Shown: positions 24,762 through 33,713, counted from the stretch's first letter. The stretch: DNA of 64,000 nucleotides from Thalassobacillus sp043497085 (GCA_043497085.1 JBIEKI010000005.1); one strand, 5' to 3'. A program made the numbers and translations. The notes: generated from the sequence alone by a model not told the origin.

Positions 24762-25907
24762 TTATTCTTCCTGCTCTTTTGCATCTATTGTTTCTTCATT
24801 ATGCTCCATTGCTTCGCTCTCTAGCTTTTTGATCTTTTCCGATAATGTACCTATTTTATTTTCAAGTATTCGAATGATCGTATTTTGGGGATCCTCTTTT
24901 TTCGATGCATCAAATGAATCCTCTAATAATGTTTTTATATGAGTATCTAAAAAAGAAATCATATCATAAGGGTCTGCATCTTCGAAAATATCCAAAAATT
25001 CAGTTTGGACCTTAGCATCTTTTAATTTCTCCACTTGGTTTGACAATGTAAAATTCTCTTCTTTTAATTGTTCTATTATTTCTTCTTTACTTTTTAGTTT
25101 CTTCTCAAAGTCTGATTTTTCTTCTGCTAGTAAATTGTCCCGATGTGCAGCGATCTCCTGATTTTCTTTTTCTAATTGTTCCTTTTCAGTCTTTAACTGA
25201 GAATGGTCCTTTCTGATCTTATCAATATTTTTTTGGTAAGAGTCTATTTCTATTGTATGTTTTTCCTGAAGTTCACATATTTCCTTTTTTAATTGGTCAA
25301 TATTTATACTTTGCTCCTTATTTTGGTGCTCCAATTCCTTGATTGTATTTTCTAACTTTATTATTTTCTTATATCTTGTTTCATTCTCTTCGTTTAAGTC
25401 AGTAACCTGTTTACGTAAGTTTTCTTTTACTACCTGGAATTCTTTTGTGCTTTCATCTAAGTTCTCATATAAATCCTGATTTGTTTTTTGCAGTTGAATA
25501 ATCTCATTTCGGCTTCTTGAATAAGAAGATTTCAGATCATTTATTTCACTTCTTAATTTTTTCTCCTTGGATATTAACTGTTTGTTGCACATTTCCTCAT
25601 AAACTAATTTTTCCTCTAAGGACTCCAGTTTCACACGCAGTTTCTCTTCATTATATCTGCTGCTTTTTAACTGAAATGCTATATTGCTAATTTTCTTGTT
25701 CATTTCCTTCTTTGTTTGACTTAATTGATTAGTCACCCTTTCCTTTTCCTCTAATAACTCAATATTTTGTTCTTTAAGGCTCTTAAGCTGGGAGTAATGG
25801 TAATTTTCCTGGTAATCCTTTACTTTCCCTTTATATTTTGCAAGCTCAGCTTTATAGTAAATTATCATTTGTTGGAGTTGAATAGGATCTGTTGTCGTTT
25901 TTTTCAT
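24762..25907 (-). CDS. Coiled-coil protein, paralogue of the one at 31532-32182
   Basis: A 381-aa protein that is almost entirely heptad-rich coiled coil (Glu, Lys, Gln and Leu dominate). The N-terminal 60 residues share a near-identical block with the protein at 31532-32182 (DPIQLQQ.IIY.KAELAKYK, then KVKDYQENYHY), and both contain a VEKL-type segment after an IEQL/IEEL turn. This copy continues with a further 75 residues, including FLDIFEDADPYDMISFLD. AAGGAGGTTGACG precedes the ATG. Probably a structural or scaffold protein, perhaps of the spore surface given the neighbours; no enzymatic domain is seen. Confidence 0.8.
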   Translation of the reverse strand: MKKTTTDPIQLQQMIIYYKAELAKYKGKVKDYQENYHYSQLKSLKEQNIELLEEKERVTNQLSQTKKEMNKKISNIAFQLKSSRYNEEKLRVKLESLEEKLVYEEMCNKQLISKEKKLRSEINDLKSSYSRSRNEIIQLQKTNQDLYENLDESTKEFQVVKENLRKQVTDLNEENETRYKKIIKLENTIKELEHQNKEQSINIDQLKKEICELQEKHTIEIDSYQKNIDKIRKDHSQLKTEKEQLEKENQEIAAHRDNLLAEEKSDFEKKLKSKEEIIEQLKEENFTLSNQVEKLKDAKVQTEFLDIFEDADPYDMISFLDTHIKTLLEDSFDASKKEDPQNTIIRILENKIGTLSEKIKKLESEAMEHNEETIDAKEQEE

Positions 25908-26081
25908 TCGTCAACCTCCTTAGGAACATACTGATTAACTCTGGGCTATAGTATCTATATGTGCAACTAAGCTAAACGTTCCTTGGATATATGCAGATTC
26001 CTTCCTGTTTGTCGCCAAGTGTTTATAACAAAAAGCACTTACGCTTTAATCCTTAAAAACGTTAGAGTTTCAATAAAGTAC

Positions 26082-26108
26082 AAAAAAAAGAACTGCCCGG
26101 AACAGTTC
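26082..26108 (-). terminator. Terminator after the 102-aa gene
   Basis: GAACTG and CAGTTC form a short GC-containing stem; on the minus strand it is followed by eight T. Confidence 0.7.
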
Positions 26109-26115
26109 CTAACGC

Positions 26116-26424
26116 TTATTCTTTCAAAGATTTAATAATATCCTCATAGGCTGCCTTAGTTTCTGTGATGATTTGATCTAACCGTGAACTTACAGTTTCA
26201 TATTGGAATAGGTCATCTTTTTTCGTCTCCGTTTTTAAAGGAGAAGAATGTCCCTGCATTAACATATATACAAGAATCAATTGAAAAATATCACCATCAA
26301 GATATAAAAAACTATTATTTTTATGATTATTATTTTTTATATCATTTAAATGATTTTTTAAATAATATCTAATTAACTGATGAACAAGCACTTCATTTTC
26401 TTTATCATGATAATCATTTGTCAT
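26116..26424 (-). CDS. Hypothetical 102-aa protein
   Basis: Starts at the ATG at 26424 (GGGGGAGAG site), overlapping the end of the upstream gene by 11 bases, so it is translationally coupled. MTNDYHDKENEVLVHQLIRYYLKNHLNDIKNNNHKNNS is followed by a hydrophobic stretch FLYLDGDIFQLILVYMLMQ and a C-terminal amphipathic helix (RLDQIITETKAAYEDIIKSLKE). It is Asn/Asp-rich and has no recognised domain. A longer in-frame reading to 26505 is part of the neighbour in another frame. Function unknown; coupling suggests it works with the 192-aa protein. Confidence 0.65.
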   Translation of the reverse strand: MTNDYHDKENEVLVHQLIRYYLKNHLNDIKNNNHKNNSFLYLDGDIFQLILVYMLMQGHSSPLKTETKKDDLFQYETVSSRLDQIITETKAAYEDIIKSLKE

Positions 26425-26992
26425 CGCTCTCCCCCTCAGATGAAACCTTACCACTGATATTAATTTGATTAAACGCATTGATTCCACCTTGTATTTCATC
26501 TCCATAGATGTATCCCATTATTCCTCCGGTATATGAAGAACCTGCTTCCCACTTCAACTGAAAATTTGAAAAAACGAGTGTTTCCGACGGCTCCAGAGTA
26601 TGAACATCTACAGGTTTCAACCAGAATTCTTCTCTATCTTCCGGACCATTTATGCGTTCCCAGGCATTTGATAATTTCAGCTTTTGTTTTGAATCCTTAT
26701 AAACATACTTTCCCGAAAAAGTGAATGGAGCCGTGTTAGAAATTTTAATGCATATATAAGGGTTGGAAAGGGAACGACCTCCTGCATTCAAAATGTGAAA
26801 GTTGCCAATACATATATTTTCCCCATTACTTTTATGCTGGATGTTAAAGGAATAAGTAAAATAGCCTATGATTTGCATAGTATTTAATTCTCTTGTTTTT
26901 TCTGCCATATGTTTGATTTCTTTTAAGTATGAAGCATTCAATGTTTGCCACTCATCTAGTTTATCAAGAATTTTCGACTCCTTTTTTCTCAT
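26414..26992 (-). CDS. Hypothetical 192-aa beta-rich protein
   Basis: The ATG at 26992 follows GGGGAGGTG; a GTG three codons upstream is less likely. The first 45 residues are helical (ILDKLDEWQTLNASYLKEIKHMAEKTREL), the rest appears to be a beta sandwich: IIGYFTYSFNIQHKSNGENICIGNFHILNAGGRSLSNPYICIKIS, FWLKPVDVHTLEPSETLVFSNFQLKWE. This arrangement, a short coiled coil plus a beta domain, recalls trimeric surface fibres but no family is recognised. It lies between a coat-like gene and coiled-coil genes. Confidence 0.68.
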   Translation of the reverse strand: MRKKESKILDKLDEWQTLNASYLKEIKHMAEKTRELNTMQIIGYFTYSFNIQHKSNGENICIGNFHILNAGGRSLSNPYICIKISNTAPFTFSGKYVYKDSKQKLKLSNAWERINGPEDREEFWLKPVDVHTLEPSETLVFSNFQLKWEAGSSYTGGIMGYIYGDEIQGGINAFNQINISGKVSSEGESDDK

Positions 26993-27005
26993 TGAGCCCA
27001 CCTCC

Positions 27006-27045
27006 CCAAAAAAATAAAGAGAGGAAAATAAATTCCTCTCTTTAT
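27006..27045 (-). terminator. Terminator after the coat-like gene
   Basis: AAAGAGAGGAA pairs with TTCCTCTCTTT; on the minus strand the stem is followed by ATTTTTTTGG. Confidence 0.8.
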
Positions 27046-27060
27046 AGCTATGCTGAGTGA

Positions 27061-27738
27061 TCAGCCATTATCACCGTCATCCCCGCTCGGGAAAATCACA
27101 GGACACTGTGGCGGCATGGTTGGTGCAGGGCATGGTGGGATAGGAAGCATATCTCTTGGTGCACAGAAGTCAGCGACAAGTTCAAGAGTTACTTCAAATG
27201 TTGATTGAATACTTTGGCATAGGCGAACGGATACTGTAATATCAGTTAGTTCATCCACCTCTGTACCGTTTTCAACACAGATAGCTGTACATACGAAGCA
27301 GTCTAAATCTGTGAACGTTACATCAACGTCTGTACCCTCTGGAGCACATAGGATTACCTGTTCACATCGTGTGAAGGATACCGTACCTACCTCAATGGTG
27401 GCTCCACCAAGTTCCGGTAACAGTTCAACAAAGACCGTAACGTCAAAGTTCTTCTGAATATTTACCAGTTGCAATGTTACAGTTGTGCCATCAATGACAA
27501 ATTCCTGATCTACACGCCCAAGAACAACAATCGGGTCCACCTCAGCTGGAGCTACTTCACAAGTAACACCATTGTCAACGATATCATCACACTCGATTGG
27601 ATCTCCTGTAGGACCAATTGGGAGTTCCAAATCACCTAAAGTCAAATCGAACGTTGTCTCATTAATAACCCAGTCATACACTTTCTCGGTATTAATGCAT
27701 AGGAGCTCTTGGCCCCCGGTCAAATTTTTCGCTTGCAT
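27061..27738 (-). CDS. Cys-containing spore-coat-like structural protein
   Basis: A 225-aa acidic, beta-rich protein with cysteines spaced through it (LLCINTEKV, IECDDI, VTCEVAP, RCEQVILCAPEG, LDCFVCTAICVENG, VRLCQSI, DFCAPRDM) and a Pro/Cys tail PIPPCPAPTMPPQCP ending in an Asp/Gly-rich stretch. Such proteins are common among Bacillaceae spore surface genes; no named family is certain. GGAGGTG stands 11 bases before the ATG, and a well-formed sigma-K-like promoter lies upstream. Likely assembled by disulfides on the spore (inference). Confidence 0.78.
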   Translation of the reverse strand: MQAKNLTGGQELLCINTEKVYDWVINETTFDLTLGDLELPIGPTGDPIECDDIVDNGVTCEVAPAEVDPIVVLGRVDQEFVIDGTTVTLQLVNIQKNFDVTVFVELLPELGGATIEVGTVSFTRCEQVILCAPEGTDVDVTFTDLDCFVCTAICVENGTEVDELTDITVSVRLCQSIQSTFEVTLELVADFCAPRDMLPIPPCPAPTMPPQCPVIFPSGDDGDNG

Positions 27739-27781
27739 AATGCAAACTACACCTCCGAATAAGATATTTTGTTTTCACTCA

Positions 27782-27809
27782 TAGCATATGAATGAAAGCT
27801 GAAAGCGGT
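27782..27809 (-). promoter_or_regulatory. Sigma-K-like promoter of the coat-like gene
   Basis: On the minus strand TACC, 16 bases, then CATATGCTA: this fits mACm-N16-CATANNNTA, with only the first base of the -35 off. It lies 44 bases or more before the coat-like start codon. Confidence 0.5.
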
Positions 27810-28008
27810 ATAGTGAAAGCGCGGAAATAGAAAACCTTTTGCGATATATGCAAATATCCAATTAAAAACTAATTATTTTTGCTAAACTTGTTGGCATCTA
27901 CATAAAATGGATTAATGGAGGAATAAAAGTAACAATGTAACCGGACATTTGTCACGTATCGAAGGTTCATCAATAGTATATTAATGTGCTGCAAAAGGGT
28001 GATGAGTG

Positions 28009-29067
28009 ATGTATAAATACAAGTTATATAGCACCGATGACATTGAGCGATTGAAACATCAGCTTAAGGTGTATGAACAAACCCTTAACGTAGTAAAAAA
28101 AGGGGAAGCTGTGGACGATTATCTTCTAATCAAGCACGAGTTTAATGAAACTCATTCAAAACTTATTAGATTAGAAGGAGAAATGAAAAGTATGGAAGAG
28201 AAATACCAGAGGCAATTAACCGATTTTGAGGAGAGGGAAGAAAATTTTTCTGATTATATGGCAAATGTTAATAAAATGATGAGCCAGTTAAAAGAAGATA
28301 TCAGTAAAGTAATAGATAAAGTTGATCAGCTTAATATTAATGAATTGATGGAGAAAATAAATACAGTTATTTATTCTCAAAACAGTCATTTCAGGGAAAG
28401 CATTAGAGAAATCGACCGACTAAAAGAGGATATAGCACAAATTCAAGACCAAGTCGTCATTAACCAGGAGAATAATCAAAAAGCTCAAAATCCAAGAAAA
28501 TCGGAGTACCGACAGCTGCAAAATATGCTCCAATCTTACAGGAACGTAGAGCAGCCATCTCAATCATTCAGCAGGCAAAATTCCAGCTTCACAAGAACCA
28601 GCAGCCAAAAACATCAGTCCAATATACCTTCGACAGGTGGGCAAAACACCTTATCAAGGGGAAAATCTAAGAGAAGAACTTTTCAGCAATCTCAGAATGA
28701 ATTAAATAAAAATATCATCTATTCCAAACAACAAGGAAAAAAAAAAGCTAACCAGTTATCCAAATCACCAGAAAAACAACGCTCTGCAGTGAATCCAACA
28801 GAAAATATAACTGAAGAAATCCAAAGTAAGCTTTCTAAACAAAAACAAGCAAAAAAATCACAGGATTCCAGTGAAAACCTTATTAAAAATAATGAGTTTA
28901 AAAGCACACATGTTGATTCCAAAGCTTCAACACCAAAAAATAACGACATAACTGAACAAGATATGAAAAAGCAAGCACAACAAGAAACAAACGAGGAGAC
29001 CCATCCTAAAAGCCAAAAGAAAATTGAGTTTTCATCTCTGTTCTCGATTTTCCAAAAAAAGGATTGA
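28009..29067 (+). CDS. Coiled-coil protein with Ser/Gln/Lys-rich C-terminus
   Basis: A 352-aa protein from the ATG at 28009 (AAAAGGGTGA site; a GTG directly before it is possible). Residues 5-155 are coiled coil (DDIERLKHQLKVYEQTLNVVKKG ... EEKYQRQ ... DKVDQLNINELMEKINTV). Residues 160-345 are low-complexity and disordered, rich in Ser, Gln, Asn and Lys. It has no signal peptide or membrane segment. The JAMM gene starts one base after its stop, so the two are coupled. Probably a scaffold or filament-like structural protein; function unknown. Confidence 0.75.
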   Translation: MYKYKLYSTDDIERLKHQLKVYEQTLNVVKKGEAVDDYLLIKHEFNETHSKLIRLEGEMKSMEEKYQRQLTDFEEREENFSDYMANVNKMMSQLKEDISKVIDKVDQLNINELMEKINTVIYSQNSHFRESIREIDRLKEDIAQIQDQVVINQENNQKAQNPRKSEYRQLQNMLQSYRNVEQPSQSFSRQNSSFTRTSSQKHQSNIPSTGGQNTLSRGKSKRRTFQQSQNELNKNIIYSKQQGKKKANQLSKSPEKQRSAVNPTENITEEIQSKLSKQKQAKKSQDSSENLIKNNEFKSTHVDSKASTPKNNDITEQDMKKQAQQETNEETHPKSQKKIEFSSLFSIFQKKD

Positions 29068-29068
29068 C

Positions 29069-29479
29069 ATGGTAATGAACAAAATTACACTTTCAAACAC
29101 TATATATAATCAGCTTGTTGAACACGGTAAATCTTGTTTACCCTATGAAGCTTGCGGCCTTTTGGCAGGAAACAAGGATGATATAACCTCTATATGGCCA
29201 TTGGATAATGAATGGAAGTCAGACAGACGTTTTTTTGTAAGCGAGAAGATAGTCGCACAAACCCTTAACGAAATTAAAATACGAAATGAACTGGTAATTG
29301 CAATTTATCACTCACACCCGACAACAGCACCTATTCCCTCAAGGTATGACCTCATCAACCACCCAGATAAGAATGTGAAGATGGCAATTGTTTCCTATAA
29401 AACTGCACAGCCCTCCCTCAAAACTTACATTATTAATAAAGGCAACTATAAGGAGTGCCCTTTTTTAATAAGAACATAG
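29069..29479 (+). CDS. JAMM/MPN+ metalloprotease-like protein (M67 family)
   Basis: A 136-aa stand-alone JAMM domain. The complete zinc motif is present: Glu in PYEACGLLAG, then HSH, seven residues, Ser, two residues, Asp in HSHPTTAPIPSRYD. Such enzymes cleave isopeptide or peptide bonds, often after a Gly-Gly end of ubiquitin-like or sulfur-carrier proteins. ATG 29069 is preceded by AAAGGA inside the end of the coiled-coil gene and starts just after its stop; ATG 29075 is an alternative. No ThiS/MoaD-type carrier or E1-like gene is next to it, so the substrate is open; the coiled-coil partner or the small downstream protein are candidates. Confidence 0.85.
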   Translation: MVMNKITLSNTIYNQLVEHGKSCLPYEACGLLAGNKDDITSIWPLDNEWKSDRRFFVSEKIVAQTLNEIKIRNELVIAIYHSHPTTAPIPSRYDLINHPDKNVKMAIVSYKTAQPSLKTYIINKGNYKECPFLIRT

Positions 29480-29547
29480 TAAAAGCCCGTACTTATTAGA
29501 AAGTCCCGAGTACAATATATTATCAATAGAAGGAGTTGATTTTTTTG

Positions 29548-29691
29548 ATGAGAAGGACTTCCAAAGGAAAAAAAGTTTACCAAAATAGGTTTTTCAAATC
29601 GACAGATGAGCCAATCGTATTGGATGCTTCATTAGTTAAAAAAAGGCCTGTCAGTAGAGGCGGCTGTTGTGGTAAGAAGAGAAAAATTTAG
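29548..29691 (+). CDS. Small basic 47-aa protein with GGCCG motif
   Basis: An ATG at 29548, or the TTG just before it, follows AGAAGGAG. The peptide is strongly basic (RRTSKGKK at the start) and ends SRGGCCGKKRKI. The vicinal cysteines behind Gly-Gly are unusual. It may be a small spore protein cross-linked through the cysteines. The Gly-Gly a few residues from the C-terminus, right beside a JAMM protease gene, makes it a conceivable protease substrate, though it is too short for a ubiquitin fold. No family recognised. Confidence 0.55.
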   Translation: MRRTSKGKKVYQNRFFKSTDEPIVLDASLVKKRPVSRGGCCGKKRKI

Positions 29692-30047
29692 ACCATTACT
29701 ATCATCTTCCGAATAAGATAAATATCAGTACGGTCTTCAATAAATTGTAATGACTTATTATATAAATTATTTAGGTGATCCACCTAGAAAAAGAGGGGAG
29801 GCAAACAACCTCCTCCCTTTCATTCTTAGTACATAGAGTTTCGATTACAATACTACAATAGCTTATCAATAAGGGAATGTAATTGGGAAGTTATTAAATG
29901 TATAAGTCAAGATGGGGTCCAAATTCAGTAGAATTGAAATGGATGTAAATCTTTGATGAAATCAAGCACGAGGCGTAGAAGAAATTTTTTCTTTTTGATG
30001 GATGGATGCGACCCACAACAAAATGTTATCCACAACCATTATTTTTA
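29692..30047. other. Gene-poor stretch before the insertion sequence
   Basis: No credible gene seen. It holds a small TAGGTG/CACCTA hairpin near 29772-29786, the terminator below, and AT-rich sequence running up to the 9-base direct repeat flanking the insertion element. Confidence 0.5.
29790..29820 (+). terminator. Probable terminator after the small basic gene
   Basis: AAAGAGGGGAGG pairs with CCTCCTCCCTTT (one mismatch, one G-U pair) around a 7-base loop. The T run is short, so strength is uncertain. Confidence 0.5.
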
Positions 30048-30056
30048 TAATTTCCT

Positions 30057-31265
30057 CACTAGCGTTGCATAAAAAAATAATCGGAATGTCAAAAGTAAAA
30101 AATGGAAAAAATCCTTTTCATTCCATTTCAAAACATTCAGTTATTGATTTTTCTATTTCATTAGCCAAAAGGATAAGGGGGGACTTAGTGAAGGTGATCC
30201 TTATCCTTTTATTTCCATTTGTTTAAATTATGATTAGATCGTATGTTAAATCATCGAGGTGCTCGACCTGAGCACTTCTTTTGGCATCATTCATGTAGAT
30301 TCTAATGAGGTTTCCTTGGCTGTCTTCGTTCTCAATTAACAGTACAGGGTGCTTCATTTTTCTTAACTTTACCATAGTTTCCAGAAGAACGGACATAGAT
30401 GGGTCTATATCACATTCTTCGATGACCTCAATGATGGTATTGTCCTTAATACACGTACAAAAACGAACTTTCTTTTCGCAGTACTCATCAAACTTCTCAA
30501 AATTATAATAGCCACGATCAAATACGTTCAGCGCTCCTTCATCGACGACCATTAACGCGTTCAATTGGGTAGCGACCGCCGGTCTATCCGGTGTTGCGAT
30601 TACCTTGTCGGGAAAGGTACACTCTTCGCGGAAGACGACCCGAGTATGAATTTTAACCCCGGCTTTCGTTTCGCGAAAATCAGCCCATTCATGTTGGGTT
30701 AAGCACATGGAAATCGTTGAAGAATCAATCAAATGAACCTTCTCTAAAGCTTTATCTCCATTCACTTCCCCTAACTCCTGATGAACTTGTTGGACCAGGT
30801 GATGAAAGACGGCTTGAAACAAGGCAGGAGGAAGCTCTGAGAGCTTCCGGGAGAGTTGCGATTTTCTGATACTTTTTAATCCCAAGATCCGTTGAAAGCG
30901 CTTGTTACGTTTGACTTTAAAACTAATCTTTTTAGGCTGTCGAACCTTGTCAATTGAGCGTAAATCGTAAGTTTGAGAAAAGGAAGACTATAAAGCTTTT
31001 TGGTAAAGTTATCGAGCTGCATATAATCAACCATTGCCTCAATAACTTTTTCATTAATCGGGTGGATGTATTCCGTAAAAACTGTATTTATGGTATGCTT
31101 GTCCATGGTTGTCTCCTTATGTTTAGGATGAGACAAGGTACCGACCTCCCCCCAAGTATTAGGGGTTTTTTTATGGCTTAAAAGACTATAAAATCCCATA
31201 AAAGGAAAATATTCACCTGATAATGAGGGTTGACAAATACAAAGAAGTTTTATGCAACGCTAGTG
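30057..31265 (-). mobile_element. Decayed IS4-family insertion sequence with intact ends
   Basis: Exact 18-base terminal inverted repeats (CACTAGCGTTGCATAAAA at 30057-30074 and its complement at 31248-31265) bound the element. The flanks TAATTTCCT (30048-30056) and TAATTTCAT (31266-31274) match at 8 of 9 bases, consistent with an aged target-site duplication. At about 1.2 kb it is shorter than complete relatives because the transposase has lost its C-terminal part. It splits the coiled-coil/JAMM region. Confidence 0.85.
30223..31106 (-). pseudogene. IS4-family transposase, frameshifted and truncated
   Basis: The ATG at 31106 (AAGGAG site) opens MDKHTINTVFTEYIHPINEK, the usual start. The frame is lost near the T5 run at 30929-30933; one added base would restore the family sequence. 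The second part carries the first catalytic Asp in HLIDSSTISMCL and the second in VFDRGYYNFEKFDEY, but it stops shortly after IRIYMNDAKRSAQ, before the YREK block with the catalytic Glu. The protein cannot be active. Confidence 0.88.
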
Positions 31266-31531
31266 TAATTTCATAGACTATAAAAACAGAGCATCCCCAA
31301 TTAAGAATGCTCGTTAAAAATATTGTTTTTTACCAGGTACCGTACTATCTAATGAGCGAGCTTCAAGTAAGATAGCCAACTGGCCCCTGGCGATGAACTA
31401 ACTGCTTATTATCGAAAGGCTGAAGTAAAGGTTCTTAAAGTGAAAGTATTCATCTTGCCAACCCATTAATAAAGCCGAAAGACGTCTCACCCCAATAACT
31501 ATCTTACCACTCTTCCGCACCATGACCGTAC

Positions 31532-32182
31532 TTAAATTGATTCTTTGTTATCCAATTTTGCTTTCAACTTTTCAACCTGTGATTTTAAAATAAGGTTATC
31601 CTGAGTCAATTCTTCAATTGTTTCCTCTTTTGCCTGCTTCCATTTTTCCCATCCGTTAATTTTTTCTTCATTTGAATGGTACCGCTCTATTTGGCTTCTC
31701 AGCAGTTGTTCTGCCTCCTCATAGTTAGCCAGCTGCTTTGAAGTTTTCTGATATTTTTCCTGTAGTTCCCTATGGGCCTGCTTTAGACCGATCAACTTGG
31801 TTTGCAACTTCTCGTTCTCTTTCTGGATATGTTCATTCTTGGCCAATAAATTCTCTTTTATAACCTGGAATTCGCATTCCTGCTTTTGCAGAAGCTCCTG
31901 TAAGGATTTATTTCTAATTTGCATCCTTGAGCGATCACTTTGCTGCTCTGCAATGATTTCCTCAGCAGCCTGCAACTCTTTCTCCATCCGTTCTACTCGA
32001 TAATCTAATTCCGCGTTATTTTCCATCAGCTGAATGTTTTGTTCTTTTAAGTTATCCAGATGGGCATAATGATAGTTTTCCTGATAATCTTTCACTTTCT
32101 CTTTATACTTAGCCAGTTCCGCTTTGAAATAAATGATTTTCTGCTGAAGCTGTATCGGGTCTTCCATGTTGTTTTTGTTCAT
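31532..32182 (-). CDS. Coiled-coil protein, shorter paralogue of 24762-25907
   Basis: A 216-aa heptad-rich protein starting MNKNNMEDPIQLQQ behind GGGGAGGT. The N-terminal block (IIYFKAELAKYKEKVKDYQE, then NYHYAHLDNLKEQNIQLME) is nearly the same as in the 381-aa protein on the other side of the insertion sequence, and the C-terminal EETIEELTQDNLILKSQVEKL matches the same protein near residue 280. It therefore looks like an internally shortened duplicate. Function unknown; structural role likely. Confidence 0.78.
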   Translation of the reverse strand: MNKNNMEDPIQLQQKIIYFKAELAKYKEKVKDYQENYHYAHLDNLKEQNIQLMENNAELDYRVERMEKELQAAEEIIAEQQSDRSRMQIRNKSLQELLQKQECEFQVIKENLLAKNEHIQKENEKLQTKLIGLKQAHRELQEKYQKTSKQLANYEEAEQLLRSQIERYHSNEEKINGWEKWKQAKEETIEELTQDNLILKSQVEKLKAKLDNKESI

Positions 32183-32402
32183 ACCGTAACCTCCCCAGGT
32201 TGACGTTTATATTATATATATGTAAGGATGGGCTGAAAGGTTACGAAAGTATGGACATATGTAAAAAAGCAGAGTTCCCCCTGCTTTTTATATGCTTTTT
32301 TCACACTAGGTATATACTTGGTTTCCTGAAACGCTTCTTGAAACTTCATTTACAGCAAGTAAGTTCTTAAAAAAACGTTTTATTTTATTTAGATTGATTA
32401 TT

Positions 32403-33503
32403 TTAAAATAATTCTTTTCTAACTTTTTTAGGTTTATTATCTTTTTTTAGTTTTCTGAATTCATTACGGAGGGATTGTTCCCTGTCGATTGTTTTTATTA
32501 GGCTTTTTTTTAATTTTTGTATTTCTCTTATTTTTTCATGCATTTCTTCCTCAAGATAACTATATTTCTTCGTCCATTCACTTATATCTTCATCTCCTTT
32601 TTCTTTTTTGGTCTGAAAATAATTATTTTCCATTTGCAGACGATCCACTTCACCCTCAAACTTTTTTATCTGAGTCTTTAATAATGTATTTACTTTTTCT
32701 TTTTCTTTTAATTTATTTTCTGTTTCATCAAGCTTCTTCATATTTTCTGCCTGGCAATTTGTCAAAATACGACAGGTATCTTCGAGATTAGATATATTTC
32801 CTTCCTTAACCCTTATTTTTTCAATTAATTTCTGTTTAGCAAGTATGGACTTTTTATAATTTATATTAAGCTTCTCAAAAGCACCCCAAATTGCCTGCTC
32901 CCTTTTCTCATATTCCTTTTGATACTCATGTAGTTTATCTTTCTGATGACAATTTTCAGCTCTTAACGATGTTACAACTTGCTGGGAAATTAAATAATTC
33001 TTATGAAAATTTTCAATATCTTTCTTTAATAAATATAATTGTGATTGGTAAGTTCGGTATTTTTCTTTTTTGTAATTTATTACTTCATTAAAAGCGATGA
33101 TTTCCTTAAGATATGACTCATTCTGTTGTTTAAGCTTTCTTGAAGTTTGTTTTTCTTCTTTCAAAGATTCTTCCGTTTCTGAGAGGCGTTCTTTCAATTC
33201 CTGCATATAATGTTGGAATTCTGAAAAATTTTGCTCTTTTTCCTGTTCTCTTAAGAGGTTTTGCTCTTCTTTACTTTCACGCAGATTGTTTCGCATAAGT
33301 TCTTTGCTTCTTCTAAGTTCTTCTGTCATTCTTTCATTATTTAAATAAAGTTGATGTGATTTTGTCTTGAATCTGTAATTTTCTTTATAGAGTTTTTCAT
33401 TCTCCAACTTAAGCTTTTCTAGCTCATCCATTAATTTCTTGTTCTCTTCTGAGATCGCATTCATCATTTCAAATTGTGGCGGAAAGCTATTTCTTTTCCT
33501 CAC
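32403..33503 (-). CDS. Long coiled-coil protein
   Basis: A 366-aa protein starting at GTG behind AGGGGGATG. Nearly all of it is charged coiled coil (ENKKLMDELEKLKLENEKLYKEN ... LRESKEEQNLLREQEKEQN ... KSLIKTIDREQSLRNEFRKLKKD) with a basic tail KPKKVRKELF. It lacks the DPIQLQQ block of the other two. No signal peptide, membrane segment or nucleotide site. It ends the coiled-coil region before the acyl-CoA genes; function unknown. Confidence 0.75.
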   Translation of the reverse strand: MRKRNSFPPQFEMMNAISEENKKLMDELEKLKLENEKLYKENYRFKTKSHQLYLNNERMTEELRRSKELMRNNLRESKEEQNLLREQEKEQNFSEFQHYMQELKERLSETEESLKEEKQTSRKLKQQNESYLKEIIAFNEVINYKKEKYRTYQSQLYLLKKDIENFHKNYLISQQVVTSLRAENCHQKDKLHEYQKEYEKREQAIWGAFEKLNINYKKSILAKQKLIEKIRVKEGNISNLEDTCRILTNCQAENMKKLDETENKLKEKEKVNTLLKTQIKKFEGEVDRLQMENNYFQTKKEKGDEDISEWTKKYSYLEEEMHEKIREIQKLKKSLIKTIDREQSLRNEFRKLKKDNKPKKVRKELF

Positions 33504-33679
33504 ACTTCATCCCCCTATCTTTTAAAAATGAAACTTATAATATAACTCAATGATTAATGTTTCCTCTTATAAATTTATGACTGGATTTCAAAAAAATGAG
33601 AATTTTTCCTCTGGGAGAGGAAGATATAAAACCATGATTTAAGAATGCTTATGTATAATCTATAAAAAGTGTCTTAAAC

Positions 33680-33713
33680 CTAAAGAATCCAGGGATAGAT
33701 CCCTGGATTCTTT
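33680..33713 (-). terminator. Terminator of the acyl-CoA degradation operon
   Basis: AAAGAATCCAGGGAT and ATCCCTGGATTCTTT form a perfect 15-base-pair stem; it overlaps the stop codon of the broken ligase gene and is followed on the minus strand by AGGTTTAAG. Confidence 0.8.

Noticed and set aside
28500..29040. Low-complexity Ser/Gln/Lys-rich coding region considered as a tandem repeat
   Set aside because: No regular repeat unit could be found; it is compositional bias only.
31266..31531. Short protein-like fragments (for example LAPGDELTAYYRKAEVKVL) after the insertion sequence
   Set aside because: The frame is short, closed by stops and not recognisable; a GAGCAT/ATGCTC hairpin near 31290-31312 is too weak to call a terminator.
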